The notes: generated by a model not told the origin, from the letters alone. Positions 16,500-26,414 are shown, numbered from the stretch's first letter. The stretch is 64,000 bases of DNA from Aquirhabdus sp. (GCA_030149815.1 JASLHI010000027.1:1-64000); one strand, 5' to 3'. Numbers and translations are program-made.

Positions 16500-17390
16500 T
16501 TAGCCTGCTGCAGCAGCCGATGCAGCAGCAGTCGCAGCAGCAACTTCAGCAGCAAAGTCGTCTACTTTCTTCTCGATGCCTTCACCAACTTCTAAACGAA
16601 CGATGGTGTTAACAGTTTGACCAGCAGCTTTCAGTACGTCGCCAACTTTCTTCTCGTTGTCGATCACGTATGCTTGACGAGTCAATGTCACTTCGTTCAA
16701 GTATTTGTCCAAGCTACCAGTAATCATTTTTTCAACGATTGCTTCTGGTTTACCTGACTCGCGTGCTTTAGCAGCGAAAATTTCTTTTTCGCGTGCGAGT
16801 ACGTCAGCCGGTACGTCTTCTGCATTGATTGCCAATGGATTGAACGCAGCAACGTGCATTGCAACACCTTTACCAGTGTCAGCATCACCACCAGTGTACG
16901 CAACCACAACACCGATTTTCAGACCGTGACGGTAAGAAGCAAGGTTTGCACCTTCAACCAAAACCGCACGACGAACTTGGATGTTTTCACCGATTTTTTG
17001 AACCAAAGCAACACGTGCTTCTTCAACAGTTTGACCATCGCCATATGGCAATGCAGCAATCGCAGCAACATCAGCAGTGTTGTTTGCCAATGCAATGTCA
17101 GCAACCTTAGTTGCAAACGCTGTGAAGTTTTCGTCTTTTGCAACGAAGTCAGTTTGGCTGTTTACTTCAACCAACAGCGCACGGCCGTCAGCTTGAGCAA
17201 TGATGATCGCGCCGTCAGCAGCGATATTACCCGCTTTTTTAGCTGCTTTTGCTTGACCTGATTTACGCATGTTATCGATCGCAACTTCGATGTCGCCACC
17301 TGCTTCTGCAAGTGCTTTTTTGCAATCCATCATGCCCAGACCAGTACGGTCACGCAGTTCTTTAACCATGCTTGCAGTAATTTCTGCCAT
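16500..17390 (-). CDS. tsf: Elongation factor Ts
   Basis: Nucleotide exchange factor for EF-Tu. The start at 17390 (MAEITASMVKELRDRTGLG) is preceded by GAGGAA at proper spacing; the in-frame ATG two codons upstream abuts the Shine-Dalgarno and is less likely. The 296-residue product has the UBA-like N-terminus, the signature MMDCKKALAEAGGDIEVAIDNMRKSG and the zipper SQTDFVAKDENF, then the core and coiled-coil domain. It ends in an Ala-rich tail. It follows rpsB after a hairpin-containing spacer. Confidence 0.98.
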   Translation of the reverse strand: MAEITASMVKELRDRTGLGMMDCKKALAEAGGDIEVAIDNMRKSGQAKAAKKAGNIAADGAIIIAQADGRALLVEVNSQTDFVAKDENFTAFATKVADIALANNTADVAAIAALPYGDGQTVEEARVALVQKIGENIQVRRAVLVEGANLASYRHGLKIGVVVAYTGGDADTGKGVAMHVAAFNPLAINAEDVPADVLAREKEIFAAKARESGKPEAIVEKMITGSLDKYLNEVTLTRQAYVIDNEKKVGDVLKAAGQTVNTIVRLEVGEGIEKKVDDFAAEVAAATAAASAAAAG

Positions 17391-17526
17391 TTTCATTTCC
17401 TCAATAATTAGCTTTCAGAACGATGCTTTTTAAAAAGCAGCTCGAAAACTAGTTTTAAATTCGTTGGCTCTTTAAAGCAGCCTTCTCAATCCTTCAACAC
17501 GTTTCTGCGACATTATTGAAAACTAA

Positions 17527-17552
17527 ACAGCCCAATCGGTTGATTGGGCTGT
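17527..17552 (-). terminator. Intercistronic hairpin/attenuator between rpsB and tsf
   Basis: On the minus strand, ACAGCCCAATC and GATTGGGCTGT form an 11-bp perfect stem around AACC, followed by TTAGTTTT. This is a terminator-like structure placed after rpsB and before tsf. It would let part of the rpsB transcription stop before tsf, or protect the rpsB 3' end. Confidence 0.6.
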
Positions 17553-17630
17553 AGACCTGTCAGATTCAGGATAACTAAGAACTTAGACAGAATCGTGACA
17601 GCTTAAAACAATGACGCAAATAACAGCTTA

Positions 17631-18395
17631 TTACTCAGCAGCTGGTGTTTCTGCAGTTTCAGCAGCAACTTCTTGGCCACGTGCAGCAGCACTGCCTTGA
17701 GTTGCAGCAAATTCTTTACCAGCAATAATCGCATCAGCCATTGAGCTTGCATACAAAGTAACTGCGCGGATCGCGTCGTCGTTACCTGGGATGATGTAGT
17801 CAACGCCATCTGGATTTGAGTTAGTATCAACGATACCGATTACTGGAATACCAAGGTTCAGCGCTTCTTTGATTGCAATCGCTTCATGATCAACGTCGAT
17901 CACAAATAATGCATCAGGCAAGCCGCCCATATCTTTAATACCACCCAAAGATTTTTCCAATTTTTCCATTTCGCGAGTACGTTCTAACGCTTCACGCTTA
18001 GTCAGCTTAGCGAAAGTACCATCTTGTGATTGGATTTCGAGATCTTTGAGGCGTTTGATTGACTGACGGAGTGTTTTCCAGTTAGTCAACATACCACCCA
18101 ACCAGCGGTGATCAACAAACGGCATACCAGCACGGATTGCTTGTTCACGGATGATTGCGCTTGCAGCACGCTTAGTGCCAACAAACAATACTTTGTTTTT
18201 ACGGCTAGCGATTTGGTTTGCGTAGTTCAGAGCATCGTTCAATGCTGGAACAGTGTGTTCCAAGTTGATGATGTGGATTTTGTTACGTGCGCCGAAAATG
18301 AACGGCTTCATTTTTGGGTTCCAGAAACGTGTCTGGTGACCAAAGTGTGCGCCTGCTGTCAGCAGATCACGCATTCCTACGTTATAAGATGCCAT
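17631..18395 (-). CDS. rpsB: 30S ribosomal protein S2
   Basis: The 254-residue protein shows the S2 patterns MRDLLTAGAHFGHQTRFWNPKMKPFIFGARNKIHIINLE, FVGTKRAASAIIREQA, MPFVDHRWLGGMLTNWKT and the C-terminal PVIGIVDTNSNPDGVDYIIPGNDDAIRAV. It is the first gene of the minus-strand cluster, divergent from map, which is the standard gammaproteobacterial arrangement. It ends with a short Ala/Glu-rich tail. Confidence 0.98.
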   Translation of the reverse strand: MASYNVGMRDLLTAGAHFGHQTRFWNPKMKPFIFGARNKIHIINLEHTVPALNDALNYANQIASRKNKVLFVGTKRAASAIIREQAIRAGMPFVDHRWLGGMLTNWKTLRQSIKRLKDLEIQSQDGTFAKLTKREALERTREMEKLEKSLGGIKDMGGLPDALFVIDVDHEAIAIKEALNLGIPVIGIVDTNSNPDGVDYIIPGNDDAIRAVTLYASSMADAIIAGKEFAATQGSAAARGQEVAAETAETPAAE

Positions 18396-18470
18396 CTTTA
18401 TTTACCTATGCACATGGTGCATTTTTCAGTTTGGGTTAGGCCTCCATACACCCGATTCATCCACTGGTTT
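18396..18470 (-). promoter_or_regulatory. Structured leader of rpsB (possible S2 autoregulatory region)
   Basis: On the minus strand, the region just before the rpsB ribosome-binding site holds ATGCAC-CAT-GTGCAT (18408-18422), a perfect 6-bp hairpin. Upstream of it is a larger GC-rich foldable segment (GGGTGTATGGAGG...CCTAACCC). In E. coli S2 represses its own operon by binding the rpsB leader. Whether this leader does the same is inference from position and structure only. Confidence 0.35.
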
Positions 18471-18732
18471 GCATTTTTAACGCTGTTATTTGCTTAAATT
18501 TTGCCAAAAACAACAATTTTACAAGCCCAGCACCCAGACGAATTGTCGATGTATGTGCGGATTTAATTTCCAATTCAATCTAATCAACTTATAAGCAGAT
18601 GATTTCATTTACCTTATAATGAGAATCCCATCACAAAAATAAACTTACTAATCACCACCAGAAACTGATTGCTAAATTGGGGGCGTATTTATATCATGTT
18701 TTCATCTATTTTCCAATTATATTGGCACGATT

Positions 18733-19536
18733 ATGAACAGTTTTATTCAACCTCACTCACTGATCAAGTCAGCCGAAGATATTGAAAAAATGCGTGTAGC
18801 TGGCAAGCTCGCAGCAGAAGTCCTCGGTATGATTGCGCCCTATGTCAAAGCAGGTGTGACCACGGGTGAATTAGATCGCATTTGCCATGACTATATTGTC
18901 AACGTGCAAGGGGCAATTCCTGCACCACTCAACTATCGCGGTTTTCCAAAAAGTATTTGTACATCAGTCAATCACGTTGTTTGTCATGGTATTCCAAGTG
19001 ATGACAAAGTGCTGAAAAACGGCGACATTATCAATATCGATGTGACCGTCATCAAAGATGGTTTTCATGGCGATACCAGCGAGATGTTTTTTATCGGCGA
19101 ACCGTCAATTTTGGCAAAACGTTTAAGTGCTGTTGCTCAAGAAGCCATGTATCGCGGTATGCAAACTGTGAAACACGGTTCTTATGTGGGTGATATTGGC
19201 GCAGCTATTCAAAGTTATGTGGAAAGTCAACGCTTTAGCGTGGTACGCGAATATTGTGGTCATGGTTTAGGTCGCGTATTTCATGAAGACCCACAAGTTC
19301 TGCACTACGGCAAGAAAAACACAGGCATGAAACTCGAAGCTGGCATGACCTTCACTATTGAACCGATGGTCAATGCTGGTGTTTGGCAAACTACGCTGAT
19401 GAATGATGGTTGGACGGTGATCACTAAAGATCGTAAGTTGTCGGCGCAATATGAACATACATTGCTGGTGACCGAAACTGGCATTGAGATTTTGACGGCA
19501 CGTCCGAATGAGGATTTATCGCGGTTTAAAGTTTAA
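18733..19536 (+). CDS. map: Methionine aminopeptidase, type I
   Basis: Removes the initiator methionine from nascent proteins. The 267-residue protein carries the five metal ligands in recognisable blocks: GDIINIDVTVIKDGFHGDTS (two Asp), REYCGHGLGRVFHEDPQV (His), TFTIEPMVNAG (Glu) and AQYEHTLLVTETG (Glu). It is divergent from rpsB, as in E. coli. A consensus TATAAT lies at 18615-18620, about 113 bp upstream, but I see no good -35 to pair with it. Confidence 0.97.
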   Translation: MNSFIQPHSLIKSAEDIEKMRVAGKLAAEVLGMIAPYVKAGVTTGELDRICHDYIVNVQGAIPAPLNYRGFPKSICTSVNHVVCHGIPSDDKVLKNGDIINIDVTVIKDGFHGDTSEMFFIGEPSILAKRLSAVAQEAMYRGMQTVKHGSYVGDIGAAIQSYVESQRFSVVREYCGHGLGRVFHEDPQVLHYGKKNTGMKLEAGMTFTIEPMVNAGVWQTTLMNDGWTVITKDRKLSAQYEHTLLVTETGIEILTARPNEDLSRFKV

Positions 19537-19569
19537 ACTTTATTACTGATTCTGGTTACTTTTTCTTAT

Positions 19570-19600
19570 AAAAAAGACTCTTTAAACAGGGTCTTTTTTA
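19570..19600 (+). terminator. Terminator after map
   Basis: AAAAAAGAC-CT and AGGGTCTTTTTT form a stem around TTAAAC at 19570-19599, with a 6-T tract. It separates map from glnD. Confidence 0.8.
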
Positions 19601-19677
19601 CGTTTATGGACACGCAGTTCCTGTTATGATTTAGCTTCTCGCCACTCTTCGCCAATCGTCTTGAGAGATTTCGCCTT

Positions 19678-22356
19678 ATGTCCGCTCTCCTCGCCCCACA
19701 AGATCCCTCATCTATGGAACTTCCTACACTTGCTGAGGTTCTGGCACAAAGCTTGAATGTCCGAGGATTGATCGAATGGCGAAAAAAATTAGAGCAGCAA
19801 CTTGATGCACGGCTAGAAGCAGGAGAATCTATTCGCAAGATTGTTCATGCACGTACCCATGCAATTGATGATGCCTTAATTCATTTATGGCAACGTCAAG
19901 GATTGTCTAATGAAGGGATTGCACTGATTGCAGTTGGTGGCTATGGACGTGGAGAATTACTGCCAAAATCCGATGTCGATGTGATGATTTTAAGTCATCA
20001 ACCCTTAACACCAGAACAAGAAGAACAGGTTTCTCAATTTGTCTCGAATCTCTGGGATGCAGGGCTTGAGCCAGGCGTCAGCGTGCGTACCGTTGCCGAG
20101 TGTATTGAAGCTGCGCAAGACATGACTGTTGCCACAAGTCTGGTCGAGTCACGATTAATTTATGGCGATAAATCATTGAGCTTGCTTCCACGTCGCATCG
20201 TCTCAGAGACTTGGACAGACTTTGATTTTTATACGCAAAAAATGGCAGAACAAAACACTCGCCATGCACAACATCATAATACCGAATACAACCTCGAACC
20301 TGATATCAAAAACGCCCCCGGCGGTCTACGCGACATTAACCAAGTCGGCTGGATTGCTAAGCGCTACTATCGTGTTGTACGCCTCTATGACTTGGTACAT
20401 TTAGGGTTTATCAGTGAGTTTGAATACAACGAACTCGAAGCTTGCGAAGATATTTTATGGTTGATTCGTCATCATTTACATCGCATCACAAATCGCAATG
20501 AAAATCGACTCTTGTTCGATTATCAACGCACTGTTGCCGAACGAATGCACTACACAGCAGACGCAAATGATCACCATAACGCCATCATTGAGCGATTTAT
20601 GCGTGATTATTATCGCGCGGCGATGCGTGTTTCGACTTTCAATGAAATGCTACTCGCCTATTTTTTTGAGACCGCAATCGAGCCAAAATTACCCGAATTA
20701 TCCCCACCAAAAATCACACCGCTCAATGAGCGTTTCGAACTAGTCAATCAAAAAATTTCTGTGCGCCATCACCGCGTGTTCTCAGAAACACCAAGTGCAA
20801 TTCTTGAGTTATTTTTCTTTATGGCATCTCGTGAAGATGTGACGGGAATTCGTGCACGCACATTACGTCTGCTTTTGCTGGCTGCAAATGGTATTGATGA
20901 AAACTTCCGCCAGAATCCAACCCATAAAGCACTTTTTATGGCAATTATTCGCGGTCGTCATCACTTATATGAAACATTCCAAGCGATGAAACGTTATGGT
21001 GTGCTCGGTCGATATTTACCTGCTTTTGGACAAATTATTGGTCTGATGCAATACGATTTATTTCATATTTACACCGTCGATATGCACACGCTGATTTTGT
21101 TGCGCAACTTACAACGTTTCGGCAGTCCAGAATTTGAAGAAACCTTCCCAGTGGTCAGCTTCATTTACAATCGCTTAGATCGTAAAGATATTATTTATTT
21201 AGCGGCCTTGTTCCATGACATTGCCAAGGGCCGTGGCGGAGATCACAGTGAGCTCGGTGCAGAAGATGCAAATGTCTTTTGTCTGGCACATGGGCTAACA
21301 CAGCGCGAAGCAAATATTGTCAGTTGGCTCACGCGTAATCATTTGCTCATGTCATTAACAGCACAAAAGAAAGATATTTCAGATCCAGATATTGTTTTGG
21401 ATTTCGCTCAGAAAGTCGGCGACATGGTGCATTTGAACTATCTCTATGTACTTACGGTAGCAGACATTAACGCGACCAATCCAACACTTTGGAATACATG
21501 GCGCGCATCGCTCCTGCGTCAACTTTACAACCACACTCGCCGTGTGTTGCGTTCAGGTTTAGACAATCCAATTGATCGTCAATCATGGATTGATGACACC
21601 AAACAGCAAGCTTCCGATCTACTTGCTGGTGCATTTTATCAAGATGCTGTTGAGAATATCTGGCGTGAACTGGGCGATGAATACTTCTTGCGGGAACGTC
21701 CGTCTGAAGTGGCGTGGCACACGCGCGAGATTCTGTTGCATGGGCATGAAACACCGCTTGTACAGATGCGTGAACATCGCGAACTCAACCAAGATGCCGT
21801 TCAGATCTTCGTCTATACCCATGATTTAACCAATCTATTTGCATCAACGGTTGCAGTGTTTGACCAAATGGATCTCAACGTTCAGGACGCACGAATTATC
21901 ACTGCGAAGACTGGTTTTTCACTCGATACTTATATCGTGCTTGATCGTCACGGTACATTGCTCACAGATCAATCTCGTCGCGATGAGGTGATTGCGCGCT
22001 TGAAAGATGTTTTGGCAAATCCAAATAAAGCACAAAACATCGCCCAACGCCGCATTCCACGTCAGTTACGTCACTTTAATGTGCCGAGTGAAGTGAATAT
22101 TAAATTGGATATCGTCCATCAATATAATGTCGTCGAAGTCATTTCACTGGATCGTCCGGGGCTATTAGCACAAATCGGCGCATTATTTGCGAAGCAAAAT
22201 ATTGATATTAAAACCGCTCGAATCGCGACCTTAGGCGAACGTGCCGAAGACGTCTTTTTCATTACAGATACCAAAGGAAAGCCGCTCGATCATGATGCAG
22301 CGCAAGAGCTTGGCGAACTGCTCATGCAGGAGCTAGATGCACAAAATCCAAGCTGA
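19678..22356 (+). CDS. glnD: Bifunctional PII uridylyltransferase/uridylyl-removing enzyme
   Basis: Glutamine sensor that modifies PII proteins and so controls nitrogen assimilation. The 892-residue product has an N-terminal nucleotidyltransferase domain (AVGGYGRGELLPKSDVDVMIL), a linker helical domain (GLRDINQVGWIAKR), an HD domain for UMP removal (LAALFHDIAKGRGGDHSELG), and two C-terminal ACT domains (IFVYTHDLTNLFASTVAVFDQ, and VVEVISLDRPGLLAQIGALF). The domain order and length match the family. It lies downstream of map, as in E. coli. Confidence 0.97.
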   Translation: MSALLAPQDPSSMELPTLAEVLAQSLNVRGLIEWRKKLEQQLDARLEAGESIRKIVHARTHAIDDALIHLWQRQGLSNEGIALIAVGGYGRGELLPKSDVDVMILSHQPLTPEQEEQVSQFVSNLWDAGLEPGVSVRTVAECIEAAQDMTVATSLVESRLIYGDKSLSLLPRRIVSETWTDFDFYTQKMAEQNTRHAQHHNTEYNLEPDIKNAPGGLRDINQVGWIAKRYYRVVRLYDLVHLGFISEFEYNELEACEDILWLIRHHLHRITNRNENRLLFDYQRTVAERMHYTADANDHHNAIIERFMRDYYRAAMRVSTFNEMLLAYFFETAIEPKLPELSPPKITPLNERFELVNQKISVRHHRVFSETPSAILELFFFMASREDVTGIRARTLRLLLLAANGIDENFRQNPTHKALFMAIIRGRHHLYETFQAMKRYGVLGRYLPAFGQIIGLMQYDLFHIYTVDMHTLILLRNLQRFGSPEFEETFPVVSFIYNRLDRKDIIYLAALFHDIAKGRGGDHSELGAEDANVFCLAHGLTQREANIVSWLTRNHLLMSLTAQKKDISDPDIVLDFAQKVGDMVHLNYLYVLTVADINATNPTLWNTWRASLLRQLYNHTRRVLRSGLDNPIDRQSWIDDTKQQASDLLAGAFYQDAVENIWRELGDEYFLRERPSEVAWHTREILLHGHETPLVQMREHRELNQDAVQIFVYTHDLTNLFASTVAVFDQMDLNVQDARIITAKTGFSLDTYIVLDRHGTLLTDQSRRDEVIARLKDVLANPNKAQNIAQRRIPRQLRHFNVPSEVNIKLDIVHQYNVVEVISLDRPGLLAQIGALFAKQNIDIKTARIATLGERAEDVFFITDTKGKPLDHDAAQELGELLMQELDAQNPS

Positions 22357-22413
22357 TTGATTTGATCAGCATTGATATACTGTATGAAATAACAAATTGA
22401 GCAGGTCACTCCT

Positions 22414-23595
22414 ATGAACGAACATTTAGCCAGCCTGCATCCGTATCCTTTTGAAAAATTAGCTCGCTTATTTAGCGAGCTGACTCCACCGAAGGATCTT
22501 GCAAATATTGCCCTATCGATTGGTGAACCTCGCCACGAATCACCTGAATTCGTCAAACAAGCCCTGATCGACAATCTCAAACACCTATCAAGTTACCCAA
22601 CAACCAAAGGCTTGCCTACATTAAGACAAGCCATTGCGAACTGGTTAATACAGCGTTTCCATCTACAACAAGTAAATCCAGAAACCCAAGTTTTACCTGT
22701 AAATGGTACACGTGAAGCGATTTTCTCTTTCGTGCAAGCGGTTGTAAAACCAGTGAAAGGCAAACCACAACCTTATGTCGTGATGCCAAATCCGTTTTAT
22801 CAGATCTATGAAGGTGCCGCTTTCTTAGCAGGTGCATCTCCTTATTTTGTTAATTGCACTGCTGAAAACAACTACCTCGGCGATTGGGATGCTATTCCAG
22901 AATCAGTCTGGGCGAACACCCAATTGGTTTTTATTTGTTCACCAGGTAATCCAACTGGTGCAGTGATGCCTGCCGAAAAATTAAAAAAACTGATCGAACT
23001 GTCTGATCAATACCATTTCACGATTGCATCAGATGAGTGCTATTCCGAGCTTTATTTTGATGTTGCGCCTGTAGGTTTGCTTGAAGTTTGCGCAGCGATG
23101 GGACGCCATGATTATAAGAATTGTGTGGTCTTTCACTCGTTGTCTAAACGTTCAAATCTACCGGGATTACGCTCTGGATTTGTCGCGGGCGACGCTAAAC
23201 TACTCGCACCGTACTTGCTCTACCGTACCTATCATGGCTCAGCAATGCCCGTTCAGCATCAATTTGCCTCAGCTGTTGCATGGGGAGATGAAGAACATGT
23301 TGAACAAAATCGCGTTTTATACCGCCAAAAATTTGACTTATTCGTCAATGAATTAGGTAATAAATTTGCATTCAAAAAACCAGATGCAGGTTTTTATTTC
23401 TGGTTGCCTGTCGAGGATGATGAGGCATTTGCACAGCGGTTGTATGCGGAACAGAATATTACAGTATTACCGGGTCGCTACTTATCGCGCGAAGCGAATG
23501 GTATAAATCCAGGCATGAACCACGTGCGTATGGCTCTAGTTGCTAATCTGGACAACTGTGTCGAAGCGGTAGAACGATTGAAAAAGCTTTCCTGA
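22414..23595 (+). CDS. dapC: Succinyldiaminopimelate transaminase
   Basis: PLP-dependent class I/II aminotransferase of the succinylase lysine/diaminopimelate branch. The 393-residue product opens with LHPYPFEKLARLFSEL and shows ALSIGEPRHESPEFV, NGTREAIFSF, VFICSPGNPTGAVM, and the PLP-lysine block VVFHSLSKRSNLPGLRSGF. The opening and the glnD neighbourhood favour DapC over a general aspartate aminotransferase. It starts 57 bp after glnD. Confidence 0.93.
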   Translation: MNEHLASLHPYPFEKLARLFSELTPPKDLANIALSIGEPRHESPEFVKQALIDNLKHLSSYPTTKGLPTLRQAIANWLIQRFHLQQVNPETQVLPVNGTREAIFSFVQAVVKPVKGKPQPYVVMPNPFYQIYEGAAFLAGASPYFVNCTAENNYLGDWDAIPESVWANTQLVFICSPGNPTGAVMPAEKLKKLIELSDQYHFTIASDECYSELYFDVAPVGLLEVCAAMGRHDYKNCVVFHSLSKRSNLPGLRSGFVAGDAKLLAPYLLYRTYHGSAMPVQHQFASAVAWGDEEHVEQNRVLYRQKFDLFVNELGNKFAFKKPDAGFYFWLPVEDDEAFAQRLYAEQNITVLPGRYLSREANGINPGMNHVRMALVANLDNCVEAVERLKKLS

Positions 23596-23609
23596 CATTC
23601 ACGTTGAAT

Positions 23610-23670
23610 CAACAAATATGCCAAGTGAGAACCATCATGAATTGTAAAGTTTAACTTGGCATCTTGTTGG
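23610..23670. terminator. Long stem-loop between converging dapC and MFS gene
   Basis: CAACAAATATGCCAAGT near 23610-23626 pairs with ACTTGGCATCTTGTTG near 23654-23669, giving 16-bp arms with one bulge and a loop of about 27 nt. There is no strong T tract. Its position between converging stop codons suggests a bidirectional terminator or a transcript-end stabiliser. Confidence 0.5.
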
Positions 23671-23692
23671 CGGGATCGAATTAGCCCAGCGC

Positions 23693-25108
23693 CTATTGAC
23701 GCTGTTGTGGAACGCCTAACATGACAACCACGACGATCAAAGACAATACGAGTAAGATCGCACTCGCATTCATTACCATGCTAATTTGATGGGCAAGAAT
23801 AACCTTGAGATGAGTTGTCGTCGTGTGTGCCATCGAAAATACAACAACGAGCAAGCTTAACCCTAGCGCACCACCCATTTGATGTACCGTATTGACCAAA
23901 CCTGATGCAGCTCCAGCATCCTGATGAGGAACGCCCTCTACAGCCTTCATCGTCAAAGGTGCCAATAATGCGCCATTACCTAAACCAATCAAGACCATTG
24001 GCAAAGCAACATTCATCAAATACTGACTTTGCGTCGATGCCGTACCTAGCCAAACTAGACCAACAATCATCATGATAAGCGCATAAACCATGACCCCAAT
24101 CGTCCCAATTCGGCGAGTCAGGAATGGAACAGAAAACGATGCAATCAATTGAAAAACTGTCGCAGGCAAAAAAGCTAAACCCGCCTCAAAAGGAGTAAAC
24201 GACAATACTCCCTGCAAATACTGCGTGGTAAAAAACCAAAACCCCACGATACCACTCATAAAAAACAAGCGAGCCAATAAAGCACCGTTACGCTGACGAC
24301 TATAAAACAAGCGTAAAGGCATAATCGGCTGCTTAGAACGTGCTTCATTTTTCACAAACACACCAATCAAGCCAATACCTAGCACCACCGTCACTTGCGT
24401 CAATGTATTACTCCAACCCACTTCAGCAGCATGAACAACACCGAAAACTAACGTAGACATTCCAAGCGTTGAGCTGACAGCACCTCGCAAACCTAATTGC
24501 CCAGCGTGTTTTGTAGTTTCAATAATATAATGCTGCGTCCCCCATATCAGCATGATGCCAATAGGGACATTAATCAAAAATCCTGCACGCCACGATAATA
24601 AATCTGCAAATATTCCACCCATCACCAACCCAAAAGTCGCACCAACACCTGCCGCCGCAGCGTAATATGATAATGCTTTAGTCCGCGCCTCACCTTCAGC
24701 AAAATTGGTCGACAATAAAGCCATCGTGGTGGGTGCTAAAATAGCTGACCCACCCCCTTGGATCGCACGAAAAATCAATAACCAGCCTGCGCTTGGCGCT
24801 AAACCGATTGCAAAAGACGACAGCGTAAACAACACCAAGCCAAGCAGATACATGCGCTTACGACCAAAAATATCACCAGCACGCGCACCTAATAGCAACA
24901 GCCCACCAAAAGATAATGTATACGCATTTTGAACCCATGATAATCCAGCGGTACTAAACCCAAGACTTTGCTGAATCTTGGGCAAGCCAGTAATCACAAT
25001 CGAAATATCAACCACGATCATGAAATAACTGGCAATAATGATGAGTAGAATGATGCCTTGATTCTTTAACTCTGGATTCATTATTTGGGGCTGTGTATTA
25101 GGTTGCAT
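23693..25108 (-). CDS. MFS drug/solute exporter, DHA2 (14-TM) family
   Basis: The 471-residue membrane protein has about 14 hydrophobic segments. It shows SYFMIVVDISIVITGLPKIQ in helix 1, the motif A-like GARAGDIFGRKRMYLLG, and motif C-like LLPTTMALLSTNF and GATFGLVMGGIFAD patterns of EmrB/QacA-type proton-driven exporters. The substrate is unknown. It is the last gene of an operon with the SDR and cupin genes (5-bp gap to the SDR), divergent from a LysR regulator. Confidence 0.88.
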   Translation of the reverse strand: MQPNTQPQIMNPELKNQGIILLIIIASYFMIVVDISIVITGLPKIQQSLGFSTAGLSWVQNAYTLSFGGLLLLGARAGDIFGRKRMYLLGLVLFTLSSFAIGLAPSAGWLLIFRAIQGGGSAILAPTTMALLSTNFAEGEARTKALSYYAAAAGVGATFGLVMGGIFADLLSWRAGFLINVPIGIMLIWGTQHYIIETTKHAGQLGLRGAVSSTLGMSTLVFGVVHAAEVGWSNTLTQVTVVLGIGLIGVFVKNEARSKQPIMPLRLFYSRQRNGALLARLFFMSGIVGFWFFTTQYLQGVLSFTPFEAGLAFLPATVFQLIASFSVPFLTRRIGTIGVMVYALIMMIVGLVWLGTASTQSQYLMNVALPMVLIGLGNGALLAPLTMKAVEGVPHQDAGAASGLVNTVHQMGGALGLSLLVVVFSMAHTTTTHLKVILAHQISMVMNASAILLVLSLIVVVVMLGVPQQRQ

Positions 25109-25113
25109 GTGAT

Positions 25114-25872
25114 TTAGAACTCCTGTGCAGTTGGTCTAAACAAAATCTCATTGATATCGACATCGTCAGGCTGGCTCATTGCAAACACTACTGTGCGTGC
25201 AAACGAGTCTGCTGAAATGGCGATCTCATAAAATGCGCGAATCCCTGCGGCAATATCTGGCTCGGTTAAGCTATCGACTAACTCGGAGTTAACAGCTCCT
25301 GGAGAAATAATGGTAGTGCGAATATTGTAAGGTTTAACCTCTTGACGAAAGCCTTCTGAAATCACACGGACGGCATGTTTGGTTGCTGCATAAACCGCGC
25401 CCCCAGATCGTACTTTGTGCCCTGCGACTGAGGAGACATTAATCACATGTCCACTTTTTTGTCGTTGCATATGCGGTAATGCCGCTGCAATCCCATACAA
25501 AACACCTTTGATATTGACATCAATCATGCGATCCCAATCATCAATCTTTAATCGCTCCAAAGGTGAACTTGGCATCAATCCAGCATTATTAAGGAGTACA
25601 TCAATCCGTCCAAACCTTTCCACAGCGGTATTGACTAAATGGCTGACTTGATCGACTTGAGTGACATCAGTAGCAATCGATAAAGCTTGACCACCCCGAC
25701 TGACTAGCTCATCAACTAGAGTTTGTAGTCGATCGACACGACGTGCGCCTAATACAAGAATTGCACCTTGAGCAGACAATAAACGTGCCGTTGCCTCGCC
25801 CAAACCACTGCTCGCGCCCGTAATCACAACAACTTTACCTTCAATACCGTTTGTTATTTTACTGTTTGTCAT
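25114..25872 (-). CDS. SDR-family oxidoreductase
   Basis: Classical short-chain dehydrogenase of 252 residues. Features are the NAD(P) motif VVITGASSGLGEATARLL, VLLNNAGLMPSSPLE, the active site INVSSVAGHKVRSGGAVYAATKHAV (Ser, Tyr, Lys) and ISPGAVNSEL. Basic residues after the glycine motif (GARRVDRLQ) suggest NADP(H) preference. The substrate is not predictable. It is co-transcribed with the cupin gene upstream (17-bp gap) and the MFS exporter downstream. Confidence 0.9.
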   Translation of the reverse strand: MTNSKITNGIEGKVVVITGASSGLGEATARLLSAQGAILVLGARRVDRLQTLVDELVSRGGQALSIATDVTQVDQVSHLVNTAVERFGRIDVLLNNAGLMPSSPLERLKIDDWDRMIDVNIKGVLYGIAAALPHMQRQKSGHVINVSSVAGHKVRSGGAVYAATKHAVRVISEGFRQEVKPYNIRTTIISPGAVNSELVDSLTEPDIAAGIRAFYEIAISADSFARTVVFAMSQPDDVDINEILFRPTAQEF

Positions 25873-25889
25873 TTTTAATGCTCCTCAGA

Positions 25890-26315
25890 TTAATATTGGG
25901 CTGTGCCAGTCTGCACATCTTGTTTAACGTACTGTTCGTCACTGACGTGTTCCATCCATGTCACAGCAGAACCATCTTGAGCTTCCTGAATCGCAATATG
26001 CGTCATCGATGTACTCGGAGCTGCGCCATGCCAATGCTTCTCATTCGGTGCAATCCACACCACATCACCTGGATTAATAGACTGAGGAGCTTCACCCCAT
26101 TTCTGAATAAACCCACTGCCTGCCGTAACAATGAGCATCTGACCTAATGGATGAACATGCCATGCTGTACGTGCGTTAGGCTCAAAAGTAACATTACCAC
26201 CGCTAGTACGCGCTGGTTCAGTTGGTGTAAATAACATCTCTACACGCACCATACCTGTAAACCAATCAGTTGGTCCTTTCATTCCAGTACGTGCAGCATT
26301 TTTGAAAACTTGCAT
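25890..26315 (-). CDS. Cupin-domain protein (quercetin dioxygenase-like)
   Basis: With the start at 26315 (GGAG 9 bp upstream) the product has 141 residues. Conserved cupin motif 1 appears as TAWHVHPLGQMLIVTAGSGF and motif 2 as INPGDVVWIAPNEKHWHGAAP, supplying His ligands for a metal. Such small cupins are often annotated as carboxymuconolactone decarboxylase-associated or quercetin dioxygenase-like. The reaction is unknown. It is the first gene of the SDR-MFS operon. Confidence 0.85.
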   Translation of the reverse strand: MQVFKNAARTGMKGPTDWFTGMVRVEMLFTPTEPARTSGGNVTFEPNARTAWHVHPLGQMLIVTAGSGFIQKWGEAPQSINPGDVVWIAPNEKHWHGAAPSTSMTHIAIQEAQDGSAVTWMEHVSDEQYVKQDVQTGTAQY

Positions 26316-26414
26316 GACGAAATACTCCATTTAACAGATGGATTTAGTATATGCCGTCAGATTTGCTATGATTAGACAGTATTATTCGTATGCTTTTATG
26401 AGAAAAATTCATCA

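Noticed and set aside
16854..17261. 135-residue plus-strand ORF across tsf
   Set aside because: It lies wholly antisense to EF-Ts, which is certain, and its Cys/Asn/Ser-rich sequence is what the reverse of Ala/Lys/Glu codons gives.
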